Assembly (NCBI GenBank): GCA_016880395.1
Contig: JAEHDN010000043.1
Coordinates: 1-5,862, forward strand
From: Candidatus Eiseniibacteriota bacterium
GTDB taxonomy: Bacteria > Eisenbacteria > RBG-16-71-46 > SZUA-252
Direction of reading: 5' to 3'
Length of the DNA stretch: 5,862 nucleotides
Part shown: piece after piece, positions 5,285-5,862 of the stretch
Layout of the letters: each line of letters opens with the position of its first letter
Position numbering within the stretch: the stretch's first letter is position 1
Translations under genes and position numbers: made by a program
Notes under the pieces: generated by a model
Seen by the model: the letters and a program-made list of their open reading frames with translations, nothing else
The model's database searches: none
What the model was told of the DNA's origin: nothing

Positions 5285-5862
5285 GCTCCTCCGGGACGTC
5301 CGCGCGGGGCGGCTGAGCCCGGCGAAAGCCCTCGACGAGCTGGCCCGCCTTCCCTTCGAGACAGCGGGTCCGGCCCTCGTCGACCACCACCGATCCCTCC
5401 GCCAGCATCTTCCCGAGGTGATCCTCGGCCAGGGCAAGACCGCCGCCCAGTGTGTCGCGATCGCACGCGCCGTGGCGAGACGGAGCGGCCGCTGCCTCGC
5501 GACGCGCGTGAGCGCCGAGCAGGCGCGCGCGCTGATCGAGGCGTTCGGCGCAGACGCGCGATGGAACGAGGCGGCCCGGGTGGTGGTGATCGGACCGGCC
5601 GCGCGTCGCCGCCGAGCGGGTACGGGCCAAGGCCGCGCGACAGCCGGTGCGCGCAGGGTCGCCGCCGGCCGCGGGCGCCGCGAGCTCCCGGTCCTCGTGA
5701 TCAGCGCCGGAACCTCGGATCTCCCTGTGGCCGAAGAGGCCGCGGCCACGCTCGACTTCATGGGCGTGCCCGTGAGGCGGGTGTACGATGCTGGGGTCGC
5801 CGGCATCCACCGCCTGGTCGCCCACGTACGGGCCCTGCGGGGCGCAGCGGCGATCGTGGTGG
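5262..5862 (+). CDS. larB: LarB, nickel-pincer cofactor carboxylase/hydrolase (partial, runs off the window)
   Basis: LarB carboxylates the pyridinium ring of nicotinic acid adenine dinucleotide and cleaves off AMP, the first step of the nickel-pincer nucleotide used by lactate racemase and related enzymes. The first 200 codons are present, without a stop. The N-terminal part has the LarB features VRAGRLSPAKALDELARLPF, VDHHRSLRQHLPEVILGQGKT and the usual helix after it. The PurE-like domain starts with ISAGTSDLPVAEEA (147-160) and continues with DAGVAGIHRL. The frame breaks off at AAIVV, where AGMEGAL is expected. The cysteine that forms the pyridine adduct lies beyond the window. Between the halves, residues of about 113-142 form an Arg/Gly/Ala-rich stretch that looks longer than the usual linker. 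The gene overlaps the dusB end by 23 bp in another frame, which suggests coupled translation. Whether larC and larE follow cannot be seen. Confidence 0.92.
   Translation, partial: MDPASLRKLLRDVRAGRLSPAKALDELARLPFETAGPALVDHHRSLRQHLPEVILGQGKTAAQCVAIARAVARRSGRCLATRVSAEQARALIEAFGADARWNEAARVVVIGPAARRRRAGTGQGRATAGARRVAAGRGRRELPVLVISAGTSDLPVAEEAAATLDFMGVPVRRVYDAGVAGIHRLVAHVRALRGAAAIVV

Noticed and set aside
2531..5806. A 1091-codon open frame on the minus strand across tmk, the protease, dusB and larB
   Set aside because: It mirrors the high G/C third positions of well-supported plus-strand genes, is rich in Arg, Ala, Asp, Leu and Val without any recognisable motif, and spans several gene boundaries. 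It is a composition effect.

Overview
A compact GC-rich bacterial segment (roughly two-thirds G+C by eye, third codon positions almost all G or C) with six genes, all on the + strand and packed head to tail. The largest gap between genes is 80 bp (669-748). The other junctions are 3-7 bp gaps or short overlaps, so the window reads as one probable transcription unit. No rRNA, tRNA, CRISPR array, insertion sequence or convincing factor-independent terminator was seen. The organism cannot be fixed from this window. The inositol lipid genes resemble actinobacterial ones, but the gene order is not one I know from Actinobacteria. A GC-rich phylum known mainly from metagenomes (for example Eisenbacteria or Gemmatimonadota-like) is my guess, held weakly.

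Layout: (1) 15-668, a CDP-alcohol phosphatidyltransferase most like phosphatidylinositol-phosphate synthase. (2) 749-1915, myo-inositol-3-phosphate synthase with an added basic C-terminal tail. (3) about 1912-2586, thymidylate kinase with no ATG/GTG/TTG start available. (4) 2594-4234, a membrane-anchored S41 C-terminal processing protease with a PDZ domain. (5) 4238-5284, a tRNA-dihydrouridine synthase of the DusB type. (6) 5262 to the window edge, the first 200 codons of LarB, the carboxylase/hydrolase of nickel-pincer cofactor synthesis.

Function: genes 1 and 2 form a two-step module. Ino1 makes inositol-3-phosphate from glucose-6-phosphate, and the membrane enzyme joins it to CDP-diacylglycerol, giving an inositol phospholipid. 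The remaining genes are housekeeping or cofactor functions (dTTP supply, envelope proteolysis, tRNA modification, nickel cofactor) with no obvious shared pathway. They are probably linked by co-transcription.

No clearly new multi-gene system was found. The most interesting signals lie at the nucleotide level inside coding sequence. They are a perfect 20-bp palindrome in tmk (2361-2380), a nested hairpin with an 11-bp perfect outer stem at the start of dusB (4264-4310), mutually exclusive stems at the end of ino1 just before the tmk start (1848-1883), and the missing conventional tmk start codon itself.
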